Positions 12,301 through 21,244 of a DNA stretch of 64,000 nt are shown here, piece after piece; position 1 is the stretch's first letter; the number at the start of each line of letters is the position of its first letter. The stretch spans positions 11,681,641 to 11,745,640 of the forward strand of contig NC_058513.1 in the NCBI RefSeq assembly GCF_020382885.2, in the 5' to 3' direction. Made by a program: the position numbers and the translations under genes. Under the pieces are notes generated by a model, which was given only the letters and a program-made list of their open reading frames with translations, had not been told where the DNA came from and searched no databases. This DNA is from Scatophagus argus (lineage: Eukaryota; Chordata; Actinopteri; Scatophagidae).

Positions 12301-14470
12301 TACATTCTTCTCCAATAAAACACATCACTGATGAAGGTTTTATGAGTTAAAAGGTTTTGCTCAGTAAAGATATGAGTCAGCCAGGAAGCAGCTTTATTCA
12401 CTGATTCTTTCTATTAGATCAGCACTGTGCTCACACAGACTTTAAAGCCATTTGTTCTTTAATGACTGAATCACAGCGTGTTTCAGAGAAGAATCACACC
12501 GAGCTTGCAAGGCTTTACGGTGAAAAGCGGAACACCTGCAGCCGCTGCCGTTGTCATTTGTCTTTGTGCTGCTGGTTTGCACATCTGCAGGTGGTGTTGG
12601 TATCGCCGCTACTCAGCTGTGTCAGACCGTGCAAGACGTGACCGTTTTTGGCACAGCGTCAGCCTCCAAACACGAGACCATTGCCCAGGGTGGGGTAACT
12701 CACCCCATCGACTACCGCACCAAAGACTACGTGGAAGAAATCCGTAAAATCAACCCAAAGGGTGAGACAACACACAACTTCTTGTAGTGTTTAAGTACGT
12801 AAAGCACGGGTCTTTCTCGTCTAGCCAGGAAAATTCATGTTTTCATTCTTTCAGTGTCTTTCATTTCTTGAATATCAAGTTGACATGCAGACACAAACAG
12901 TTTCTTATCTTCAGTCTGTTTGTCTCTCTGCAGGAGTGGACATTGTCCTCGACCCACTCGGTGGTTCAGACACCCAAAAAGGTTTTAGTTTGCTGAAACC
13001 TTTGGGCACACTTATAGTCTTTGGTAAGACATTTGGACAAAAAAAAAATATGTTTTGATGGATTTGTTGAGCCTGCCTTAATGTTTTTGTATTTTAGCTT
13101 TATTTTAACTTGCATGCTAACCAACTGTGATGATGTGTTATGATGCTGTTTTGCATGAGTTTATTAAAAATGAATTAAGTACAACTTTGAGGTACATGAC
13201 TTTACTTATAGAACAGTATCAGTTGTTTAAATTAGCTCCATGTCTACAAGTTGCAAAACTCAGATGCTTTGCTTTTTTTAATAATACTTCAATGAAGGAT
13301 GGAAAAAATTGGAAAATTGAACTATATTTCCATATTAATGAATTTTGTACAAGATGGTTATTGTGTAACGCTGTGTGTTCTGTCGTGGTTCCAGGTGCAG
13401 CTAATTGTGTGACAGGCCAGAAGAAGAACCTTCTGGCGATGGCGAAGATGTGGTACAATCAGCTGTCTCTCAGCACGCTGAAACTGATGCAGGCCAACAA
13501 GGCCGTCTGCGGCTTCCACCTGGGCTACATCACCGATGAGGAGCTCATAAGCAGGACTATGTTCAAACTGCTGGAGCTCTACGGGCAGGGAAAGATCAAG
13601 CCCCGCATTGACTCGTGCCATCACTTCGAGGAGGTCAGTTTGATCGTGAGACCATCACTGAGGCAGAAAACGATAGAAGAGTATTTAACTTCTGGTAGCA
13701 TTTATAGTCTTTGTTTTCATTAATCTTCGTTGTCATTTTGACTGATCAGTCATTAGCAAAAACTGCTAAACAGGCCCAGTTGCTGTTATCCCCAGGAGAT
13801 TATCTATTGTGTACCAAAGGTTGTTGTTTTATTTATGTATTTGATTTATTTATGGTTCTTCAAGATATATTAAATTCAAGGGATGACACATATTTCCCAA
13901 TATTTTCCGAAGATGTTAAAAAAGCAAGATAGTGAAAAATGTACAAGCTGAAATGATAGAAATGAAACCCAAAAGTAGACACGTAAAAAATGCTAACAGT
14001 CTAATCTATGATTCAAGAAACTTTTTTTCACGCTTTTCTTAAAGCTGCTCTAATCAGCTCTATGCAGCATTTTGGCTTCTTTCATTGTGTCGCTGTTTTT
14101 GCTCTCATCAGCATCATTTCAGGCTTAAAAGCTCAGATGTATTGCTCTATTCTACCTGCCCAACACCAAACAGCTGACAGTTTGAGACTAGTTGGTGATT
14201 ATAGACACTGCACTGTGTTTTAGGAGGGAAAAAAATACCAATTATGTGCATCCGTTCTGCTCCCTTGTCTTTTCTCAGGTGGCGGATGCCATGAGGCGCA
14301 TGCACGAGCGCCAAAACATCGGGAAAGTCATCCTTCTTCCTGAAACTAAGACGGAGGAAGAGAAGCCAAAGTCCGATCCTGAGCCAGTAGAAAATGTGGA
14401 AAAAACTGAAGATGCCGTCAACAAGAAGGGAGAAGAGACCACAGAGGAAGTCAAAGCAGAGAAAGATTGA
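3356..14470 (+). CDS. vat1: Synaptic vesicle membrane protein VAT-1 homologue (six coding exons, complete)
   Basis: Coding exons are 3356-3736, 9033-9240, 12591-12761, 12934-13023, 13395-13633 and 14279-14470, all with GT donors and AG acceptors and matching phases (0,1,1,1,0), giving 426 aa against about 393 in human. The start is the ATG in ATCATGTCTGG at 3356. VAT1 is a zinc-independent medium-chain (quinone-oxidoreductase-like) dehydrogenase family protein found on vesicle and mitochondrial membranes. Visible features are a Pro/Gln/Ala-rich N-terminus (1-45), the conserved RALVLTGHGGYDKIKLQ start of the fold, CGLNFAELLGRQGLYD, GMEGSGVIEAVGE, the nucleotide-binding loop AAGGVG (195-200), and a Glu/Lys-rich tail after GKVILLPE, longer than in mammals. 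No frameshift or stop interrupts it. The nucleotide ligand and substrate are inferred from the family. Confidence 0.95.
6894..7563. mobile_element. hAT-like non-autonomous element (MITE), degenerate
   Basis: Left end CAGAGGCGGAA and right end TTCTACCACTA form imperfect inverted termini close to the CAGxGGTGGAA/TTCCACCxCTG pattern of hAT elements. The arms have the ACTTTTACTTAAGTAC-rich body of a repeat family I recognise from many fish genomes. A 9-bp direct repeat CCATCTGCA lies at 6887-6895 and 7568-7576, close to both ends, which fits an original target duplication of about 8 bp. The middle (about 7100-7340) no longer resembles the family. No coding capacity. Class assignment is from termini and memory of the family only. 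Confidence 0.55.
8294..8339. repeat. 25-bp tandem duplication
   Basis: A unit beginning GATGTGTGAATCTGCCATAG occurs at 8294 and again at 8319. The two copies are identical over at least 20 bp. It is a simple local duplication within vat1 intron 1. Confidence 0.8.
8727..8848. repeat. TCCA microsatellite plus dispersed teleost repeat
   Basis: About seven TCCA units (8727-8757) run into a segment containing GTCAGGGTCGCGGG, GGAGCCTATCCCAGC and GGGCGAGAGGCAGGGTACAC. This block is a very common interspersed sequence in fish introns. I recognise the family but cannot assign its class with confidence. Its right edge joins a Tc1-like remnant. Confidence 0.65.
8849..8900. mobile_element. Tc1-like element terminal remnant
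   Basis: The segment contains CCCTGATAAACAGCCCCAT and ends with CAATACTTTTGTCTACATAG followed by TGTA. The same end motif closes the remnants at 12187-12213 and 34605-34632. The terminus resembles the inverted repeat of fish Tc1/mariner elements, here reduced to its last 50 bases. Confidence 0.55.
9246..9268. repeat. (AC)n microsatellite adjoining a vat1 splice donor
   Basis: The repeat starts at the sixth base of intron 2, directly after the GTAGG donor at 9241. See the findings for a possible effect on splicing. Confidence 0.95.
10318..10608 (+). repeat. Dispersed teleost repeat (short, non-autonomous)
   Basis: The stretch from TTAGTCAGTAAATTGG to GTCGTTAGTTGCAGCC contains GTCTGTTGGCCAGACAAAAG and ACATTTTATAGAC. 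These are diagnostic pieces of a roughly 280-bp repeat common in percomorph introns. A shorter reverse-strand piece sits at about 9357-9410 (GTGCTGCAGCCATTAACCG). No coding capacity; class not determined. Confidence 0.55.
11955..12213 (-). mobile_element. Tc1-like transposon remnant
   Basis: The plus strand reads ACACCAACAGGGCCTTAATG, then CAGCTATAACAGCTTTCACT, then GATTTCCCTTCACTGGAAG, and ends ATACTTTTGTCTATATAGTG plus TA. These correspond to the 3' part of a fish Tc1 family read in reverse. Most of the transposase coding region is deleted between the GGAATTTC segment and the CCCTTCACTGG segment. Non-functional. Confidence 0.65.
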
Positions 14471-14664
14471 GTGAGAGTGTTTATTTGAATGATATTTTCA
14501 AGCACATCCTCAATGAGTTCCCTGTCGTTCAAAAAAAAAGAAAAAAAGAAAAGAAAGGTGCCATGAGTTCTTTGAGTTTGTCTGTATTTTTGAATGTTTA
14601 TGAAGATTTTGTGGTGCAGTACGTCCTAAGTGTCGTGTCGCTGCTGGGGCTAATTGTGTTTGGA

Positions 14665-14670
14665 AATAAA
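14665..14670 (+). terminator. vat1 polyadenylation signal
   Basis: A canonical AATAAA lies 195 bp after the vat1 stop codon and is followed by a T/A-rich stretch. It is the first canonical hexamer downstream of the stop. Confidence 0.75.
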
Positions 14671-14703
14671 AATTAAATATATTCCATTACATTACATAGG
14701 GAA

Positions 14704-15250
14704 TAATGTATTCTGATTACAGACAGCTGTTAACTCTGGAAGCGAGCGCATTTTTAGGTTACCCATGACGACGACTCAACAACAGCTCAAACATGATATT
14801 TATAATAGCCTCAAACCAGAGCTTGTAATCATGACACATATAAGAAATTATCCTAAACCTTGACTTATGAGTGAAAGAAAAATAGGGCTGCGTCACATCA
14901 GTCATCACACCTTGTCCTGATTAAGATTACCCATCATGCATTGTAGCCAGCATTATATGTGCTTCATTATACTGCAGCATGCCAGAGAGAAGTTTCCAAA
15001 AGAAATGTCTCCTGCAGCTAATTGGGATATTATTCATAAAACTCTTTAACGGGTTAAAGAAGGATGGATAATTATATAGACAAAATTTAAGACGTACTCT
15101 TTAAGAGTGGTGTCAAACAAACAAGCCTTGGTTTTGTTTTCATTAAATGTGTCAGAAAAAGATTTGTTTGCAAACTAACTTGAAACACTTTCCCCTCAAC
15201 TCCCCTCAAAGCTGACCTCAAATTTGGTCGTTTGTAATCAGAATACATTA
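14704..15250. repeat. Possible MITE bounded by perfect 18-bp inverted repeats
   Basis: TAATGTATTCTGATTACA at 14704-14721 has its exact reverse complement at 15233-15250, about 510 bp away. The interior has no long open frame. I see no clear target duplication just outside the arms, so calling it a transposable element is tentative. Confidence 0.45.
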
Positions 15251-18200
15251 CTGAGATTTGGTAATTCCTTGGATCTTGTTCCAAATTATTCATTCCATGG
15301 AGTACTGAGTAAGTGTAATCAGTCAGTTAGGTTTTATCAGTAAATATTAGTGTAGTGAGTGAGTGTCGTCTGGCTCCATGTCTTGTGTTGCACTACTCAA
15401 ATTGAAGCTTAACTATAAGATGAAAGTCTGTTCTCATCTCTCTGATGAATGTTGAGAGCTATGCCCCTCTCAGAATTGTATTCCACTTTAGTTGTCGTAT
15501 TTTTCCCATGCATTTGGGCCAAATTTAAAGCTTTCACCACTGCCATCAAGCCAACTGTGAATAACAGATAGCGGGACTTCCCTGCCTTGGCACGTCACCC
15601 GTGGGTTTTCTTCTAAACAAAGCCCTGCTGAACTCCAGCTAAAGCTGCCACGTGAGGGCAGGTTTTCTCCCCTCGATTTTCGTTTACAGAGCTTCAGTGT
15701 GTGTTACTTAGCAATTCCAGGGAGTGGGTTAAACAGTAATGAAGAAAAACTGGGATGATTCTCTGCTTTCATGCACTTTGTATGTGTGTGTTTTATGTTT
15801 TCTTTTGTTTGTTTGTTTGTTTTTTTTTAAATTGCTTGCTGATCTGTTTCTTTGAATGGTTGGCCTTAAATAGTGAAGTAATTCAGATGTTTTGTCCAGC
15901 TGTGGTTGTAATCCAATGACGTGACGCAGAAGAGAAAGAGTTTTCCTCTCATCCACTGCAGAGCAGCTCCTCACATTCCTCTCCCCGCCCTCTCAGCCCT
16001 GCTTTCTGTCCGTCTCTCTCTCTCCCCGGAGCCGAACTCCATTAAAGCCCTCTATCTTACATTGTTTTGATTTCTAAAAAGTGCTTGGAACAAAGTGTAA
16101 TAGATAATGTCTTATGTTATTTACATTTTTTGGCCACTGAGTGTTGTTAAGTTTGGCCAGGTTTCCATCTCCTGGTATGAAGTAAGATCCGGCTTGGATT
16201 TTTGAGTGGGAACTGGAGTCGTGTCATTGTGATTATGTGAAGTTCCTCTTTTTCACAAACTTTACTTTGAGCTGTTGTTGTTCTTCTTCACAAGTATGAT
16301 GTTTGCCTGCATGGTAGACATCCAGTACCAACCTAGACATCCAGTTTAACTACTGAACCAAACAACAGAGGAGTTTAACTGATGAGCATGTATGAAAACA
16401 CATTGGAGCCTGCTAGTTCGTCTCTGTACATGTTTCTGCAATGCTTAACGGGTCTGTTTGCAGTGACAGAGAATAGCAACAAAACTACATTGAATTTTTG
16501 TGCCAAAATGTAACCTTTAAAAATGGTCATCTGCTATGTGAGAAACATGTCAGGTTGCCATAATAATTTGACGACAGTGCACTGATATCAGTGACTCATG
16601 CAGCGAGGGACATCTAGTGGTCAGTGAACGATTGTGCCTTTTTGGTAATTAATTGAAATACCCACCAGTATTGCCTGTGAACAAAATGTGCCGCAGCCTG
16701 CCTTGTCAAATGTAAAACATCACGAAATGACCTGATGCATAAAAATCTTTCCTGATTTCAACTGATCCCCCTCAGTTCAGCCAAACGTTTACAAATCAAG
16801 AGAAGACATCGCAGTCGTTTAATGGAAAAGGCCTTCGTCTGTATAAGCTAGAAGCTGTGAAATTCTAAAACGTCCTCATCGCCGTTGACATGCATTTTTA
16901 ATCACCCGCCATAATAATGACCTGAGCCGATTCAAGCACACTTTACCGCTCGTTCCTGCTAATCAGATGTACATTAACCAGTGCATTTCTTTTGCAGCAT
17001 AATAAATATAACGTTGACATTTCTGTGTGTTGTTACTGAAAGATTTTATGTTACTGTATTCGTGATGGTGACAGGACAACATTGTCTTTTCTTCATTTTT
17101 ATACAAACCTTATGCACACTTGCCTTCTGTGTTTATATGGCACTAATCTGTCTGTATTATTAAAAAGTGTTATCACGTATGTTGCTCTAAGCTTGTGAAT
17201 TATTCAATCTATTCCTTAATTATAGAAGGGACATTAAGTTGACCTCGGTAATTGGCAGGACATGTGCTCATGAAAAAAACTCAATTTAGTTATTTTCATC
17301 ACTGATGGTTGGCTATAATCAATCTAAATGAAGCCAAAAGACAAACCACATTTGTTAAAACAAAACAAAACAAAAAAAACACAGTTTTTTTCATTTGGTT
17401 GACCTATATTTTTAAGCAGACATGGCAACTAGCAGGGGTCCTCATCTGTTTGTGCAGGGCAGCCCCTGACTGCAGGCCATTGTTCTTGAAGTTACAGTTA
17501 CTACAAATCACAAGGCAGTTTTTTTCCCTTCATTTTAAAGAAAACTGCTAGCAGATTATCATGATCATGATTAAATTAACATTTTGCTGCTGCTTTTCTT
17601 TCCTTTCTTCTCAAGCGTCTCTGATTCAGCCCCCAGTGATCATCTCACGGTTGTGGACGACTGTTGCGCAGACCCCGTTTTTCAGATGTGTCTCAGCTGA
17701 TCTGATATCCTGTTATCATACAAAAACGTGATCAGCATACAGTCGGTGTGTTTGCAGTTACATGAAGTAGGTTCGTTGGGTCTCTTTCTGCGGGTAATCC
17801 TGCACTGTTTGATCACCGTTAAACACTTAGATTACTGGTGACTGTGAATGTAGTTAGTGATGCTGTGTGGTGTGTGATTGGTTGTGCTTCCCACTGGGAC
17901 AGCACGAGACATTTCAGTGTTAAACATAAGCCTGCTATGAAAATCAGAGCTTATTACTCTTAAAAAGCAGCTTTAATTGCATCACAGCAGTTTAGCAAAG
18001 CGCATTCTGTTGTTAATCATTTAATTTAAAGCTTTAATGGTTCAAATAGCACATTCCCGTTTTTGATGTCAAATTAGCTGCCATGTTCTGGCTGCACTTT
18101 TTTTGGGGGGGCGGGGTTAGCAGTCAGCACCTTATTGTTGAGTCTCTTTGCTCACAGTTTCTCGAACTTGCCTTTCTTTTTTAGTGTACAAACCTTTATT

Positions 18201-18599
18201 TTCTTGAATATTTGATCAGTAAAGGTAACCTTTCGTTGTGAAAATGAAATCAGTGATATCACATTAACAGATCTAATAGCATTATTTTCCGCCGATGACT
18301 GTGACTCATGTATGCAAGTAAGTTCACAAAGTTCACACTAAGCCTGTTTTGCATGTTTGTCCAGCCCTTCCGTGTTCATAGTGGGTTTTCAAAAGAGAAA
18401 ATCGCTTTTTTGTTTTCACACATCAAGTCACAGTTTGAATGCACGTAGCACATGAAACATTTAGTGCACGTGTAACTCAGTTTACTTTCATTTGAAAAGG
18501 TTACCACAATAGATAATGGATCTGTATGTTTGAGATCTGCAGCATTATAGACTTAAAGACTCAACTTCTTTTATACTGACAAAAACTCATATTGGCTGG

Positions 18600-19556
18600 G
18601 ATATTTCTCCTGTATTGGCGTCTCTAGATGGCTCTACAAATACAGAATAGACTTTAAAATACTCCTCTTCGCATACAAAGCCTTAAATGGTCAAGTGGCA
18701 TCTTATCCCAAAGAGCTCATAGTACCTTATTATCCAACCAGAACTCCATGCTCCCAAGATGCAGGGTTACTTGTGGCTCCTAAAGTCAGCAAAAGTAGAA
18801 CGGGAATAGTTATCAAGCTCCCTTCCTATAGAATCATCTTCTGGCTTCAGTCCGGGAGGCGGACACCCTCTCTACATTGGAGAGTAGACTTAAAACCTTC
18901 CTTTCTGATAAAGGTCATAGTTATGGCCTGTCTAGGCCGGCCCCTAGTTATGCTGCTATAGGCTTAGACTGCTGCAGGACCTCACATGATGCAGCTTCTC
19001 TCTGCTTCTCTAACGCTCCTTTGACACATATTCACGTCCCATCAATGCATGTCACTGACTTGACTTCTTCCCTGGACTCTTTGTGCTTTCTTGTCTCTCA
19101 AGTTCCCATGGATCGGGTCTGGACCTTCTGTTGTGGCCCTGTTTGACACTGATGGCTGTCATTACCGTATATTTCTGCATTATTATTATTATTATTACTA
19201 TTAATACTACTACTATCTAAATCATTATTGTAAATACTGCCATTGTCATTCCAATACTCTGTTGTTACTGTTGTTGTTATGCATCGCTCTCTCTCGCTCT
19301 CTCATAACCCATCCAGTCAAGGCAGATGGCCGCTCACTTTGAGTCGCAAGGCTTCTGCCTTCTAAAAGGAAGTTTTTCCTCTGCACTTCCTGTTACACTG
19401 CCAAGTGTTTGCTCATGGGGGTTTTGTTTGGTTTCCCTAAAAATCAAATTAAAGAGTTTGGACTAGAACTGCTCTAATTGGAAAGTGTCATGAGACAAAT
19501 GTCGTTGTTGTGGTTTGGCGCTATATAAATGAATTAAATTGAATTGAATTAAAAAC
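18600..19556 (+). mobile_element. L2-type LINE, 5'-truncated, decayed
   Basis: The left part translates to the reverse-transcriptase C-terminal tail of fish L2-type elements: FKILLFAYKALNGQ, YPKELIVPYYPTRT, QDAGLLVAPKVSKSRTG. A frame change follows, then RLKTFLSDKGHSYG resumes in another frame. The 3' UTR shows the family's landmarks: an ATT-rich stretch (19180-19205), GTCAAGGCAGATGGCCGC, AAAAGGAAGTTTTTCCT, TGCTCATGGGGG and TTTGGCGCTATATAAATGAA, ending in the AATTG-type short tandem tail. It is a dead copy lacking the endonuclease and most of the reverse transcriptase. Confidence 0.85.
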
Positions 19557-19661
19557 TATATAGGTAAGGCAAAACATATTAAAAGGTACAAATCTGCATC
19601 TACGTCTATGGAGACAGATCATTGTTTTACCGCAGTGAAACATTTCATGCAAAGATCAAAA

Positions 19662-20221
19662 TGTCATGAACTGCTGTCGATCAGTCACTGGTTTTTCTGT
19701 TTTCCCCTGAATGCTTCATCCATTTTCACCTCAATCAGCCTCACTGCTTTCACCTGTTCTCCTCACAGGTTATAAAGGCAACCCCTGTCCTTCCCTCTTT
19801 GCCAGATTGTCCCTCAGCACTGAATGACACTCCAGCTCTGTATGCCAGCTTGCCTTGCCAGTAGAAACCCTGTCCGCTTCCGTTTTGTCTCCTGCCCAGT
19901 GGTTTGGTAATGTACTCTGATTTTTTTCCCTTCGTTTTTGAAGAAGGTGTTTTTTGTTGTGACTTTACTTTTTTGCTGAAGAGATTTTTGTTCTTGGACT
20001 GTTTGTTGTAGTTTTTTGAAGAAAAGGATATTTTTGTTGTGGTTTAGTTTTGCTGAAACGGTTTTTGTTTTTTGACCTTTCAGTGGACTCCACTAACCAG
20101 CCCCGCTCCCTGGTGGACATTGGTGCCTCAGTTTTTTCGCCTGAATTAATTAATAAAGTTTTTGCTCCTCACCGACCTAGTCCTGAGTGTTGCATTTGGG
20201 TCCTTATACTCCCTGGTTTCA
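19662..20221 (+). repeat. 5' LTR (560 bp)
   Basis: It starts TGTCATGAAC and ends CCCTGGTTTCA, so it has TG...CA ends. A TATA box (TATAAAG, 19771) lies 30 bp before GCCAGATTGT, the expected transcript start at about 19801. An AATAAA at 20152-20157 should mark the R/U5 boundary. This gives a U3 of about 139 bp, a long R of about 370-380 bp and a short U5. Two diverged copies of a T-rich segment of about 57 bp lie inside R (19934-19990 and 20011-20068). Confidence 0.95.
19771..19777 (+). promoter_or_regulatory. LTR TATA box
   Basis: TATAAAG within the 5' LTR lies about 30 bp upstream of the sequence complementary to the primer-binding site. That spacing is right for a TATA-directed start at about 19801. 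The copy in the 3' LTR is at the equivalent place near 24905. Confidence 0.7.
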
Positions 20222-20223
20222 GT

Positions 20224-20233
20224 ACAATCTGGC
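20224..20233 (+). other. Primer-binding site, apparently self-priming
   Basis: ACAATCTGGC starts two bases after the 5' LTR and is the exact reverse complement of GCCAGATTGT at 19801-19810, the predicted 5' end of the element's RNA. Neighbouring bases do not extend the match. The sequence does not begin TGG and I cannot match it to a common tRNA 3' end. Tf1 and relatives prime reverse transcription with the folded 5' end of their own RNA, and this arrangement fits that mechanism. Confidence 0.75.
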
Positions 20234-20239
20234 CAAGAC

Positions 20240-21244
20240 ATGGACCCAGCACGCACTAGTCCCCAGAATCGCTTTGAGTGCATTGAAAGAGCCCTTCAGC
20301 ATCATGAGTCATTAATGGCATCTGTCGCAGCTGAGGCTAAACGGGCAGCTGCCACTCAAGAACAGACTCTCTCCACTTTAGTTAGCCAGGTGCAGCAATT
20401 ATCTGCCACAGTGGCCCAATTAGCTCCTGTTTCCCCAGCTCCTGAACCTGTTCCACCTACGAGCTCCTTCCCTTCCCCGAGCTCAGTTTCTGAACCACGC
20501 ATTGGAGCCCCTGAACGTTATGCTGGCGAGCCTGAGGGTTGTAACCCATTTTTGACCAACTGTTCAATTTTTTTTGCTTTACAACCCCTCACTTTTGCTT
20601 CTGAGGAAGCTAAGGTAGCCTTCACCATAAATCAGCTAACTGGAAGAGCAAGACTGTGGGGAACAGCTGAATGGGATAGAAGAACACCAGCCTGTGCTTC
20701 ATTTGAAACTTTTTCTGCAGAGCTGCGCAAGGTCTTTGGGCATGGGGCTCATTCAACTGTTGCTAGTGGCCTTTTAAGTTTACGCCAGGGCAATAACTCT
20801 GTTTTTGATTTCTCCATTGATTTCCGTACTAAGGCCCGTCTAAGTGGATGGAACGAGGGAGCCCTTCGTGATGCCTTTCTTCATGGGCTGGCGGATTACA
20901 TCAAGGATGAACTGGTGTCTCATGCCCTTCCATCCTCCCTCGATGATGTCATTGCCCTAGCAACCAACATTGATCTTCGCATCCAGACTCGCAGGAGGGA
21001 GAGACGGCAAGGGTCTTCTACCCGGTTACCTGCCCCCCTACCACGAGGATCTGCTTTAGATTTGCCCCAAACCATGCCCTGTACTGAGTCCTCGTCCAGC
21101 AATTCGGAGCCCATGCAGGTTGGCCGCACCAGTCTGACGCCCGAGGAACGGGAGCGGCGTCGCAGGGCCAATCTCTGTTTATATTGTGGTCGGCCAGGCC
21201 ACTTCATCTCCCAGTGCCCAGTAAAAGGGAGGGCTCATCAGTAA
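20240..21244 (+). CDS. gag: Retrotransposon Gag polyprotein
   Basis: The first ATG after the LTR (20240) opens 334 codons. Residues 10-62 are rich in heptad-like Leu/Val/Ala positions and may form a coiled coil. A Pro/Ser-rich linker follows, then the capsid-like region of the Ty3/gypsy Gag family ([58 protein letters not shown]). A basic region precedes one CCHC zinc knuckle near the C-terminus: Cys-x2-Cys-x4-His-x4-Cys in [14 protein letters not shown]. It would assemble the particle and bind element RNA. It overlaps pol in a different frame, so Gag-Pol needs a -1 frameshift or equivalent. No internal stop is present. Confidence 0.92.
   Translation: MDPARTSPQNRFECIERALQHHESLMASVAAEAKRAAATQEQTLSTLVSQVQQLSATVAQLAPVSPAPEPVPPTSSFPSPSSVSEPRIGAPERYAGEPEGCNPFLTNCSIFFALQPLTFASEEAKVAFTINQLTGRARLWGTAEWDRRTPACASFETFSAELRKVFGHGAHSTVASGLLSLRQGNNSVFDFSIDFRTKARLSGWNEGALRDAFLHGLADYIKDELVSHALPSSLDDVIALATNIDLRIQTRRRERRQGSSTRLPAPLPRGSALDLPQTMPCTESSSSNSEPMQVGRTSLTPEERERRRRANLCLYCGRPGHFISQCPVKGRAHQ

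Larger units (their letters stand above)
9241..12590 (+). other. vat1 intron 2 content
   Basis: This 3.35-kb intron starts with a CA repeat (9246-9268) right behind the splice donor and has a GT repeat near 9790-9808. It contains two pieces of a dispersed fish repeat (about 9357-9410 in reverse and 10318-10608 forward) and a Tc1-like remnant (11955-12213). No extra exon is evident. Confidence 0.6.
14471..18599. other. vat1 3' flank, no recognised gene
   Basis: The vat1 3' UTR probably ends shortly after 14670. Beyond it I see a pair of 18-bp inverted repeats (14704-14721 and 15233-15250), a pyrimidine-rich tract at about 15973-16027, and otherwise AT-rich unique-looking sequence. The short open frames here (up to 81 codons) have no recognisable domain. 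Confidence 0.55.

Noticed and set aside
13127-13723. 198-codon open frame overlapping vat1 exon 5
   Set aside because: It is vat1 exon 5 read through both flanking introns; the good splice sites at 13394 and 13634 define the real exon.
20222-20240. Conventional tRNA primer-binding site
   Set aside because: The sequence after the LTR does not start TGG and matches no common tRNA 3' end I know, whereas it matches the element's own predicted RNA 5' end exactly.
20050-20259. Open frame beginning MLKRFLFFDLSV, repeated at 25184-25375
   Set aside because: The two copies are the two LTRs; the frame crosses the LTR edge and is not a gene.
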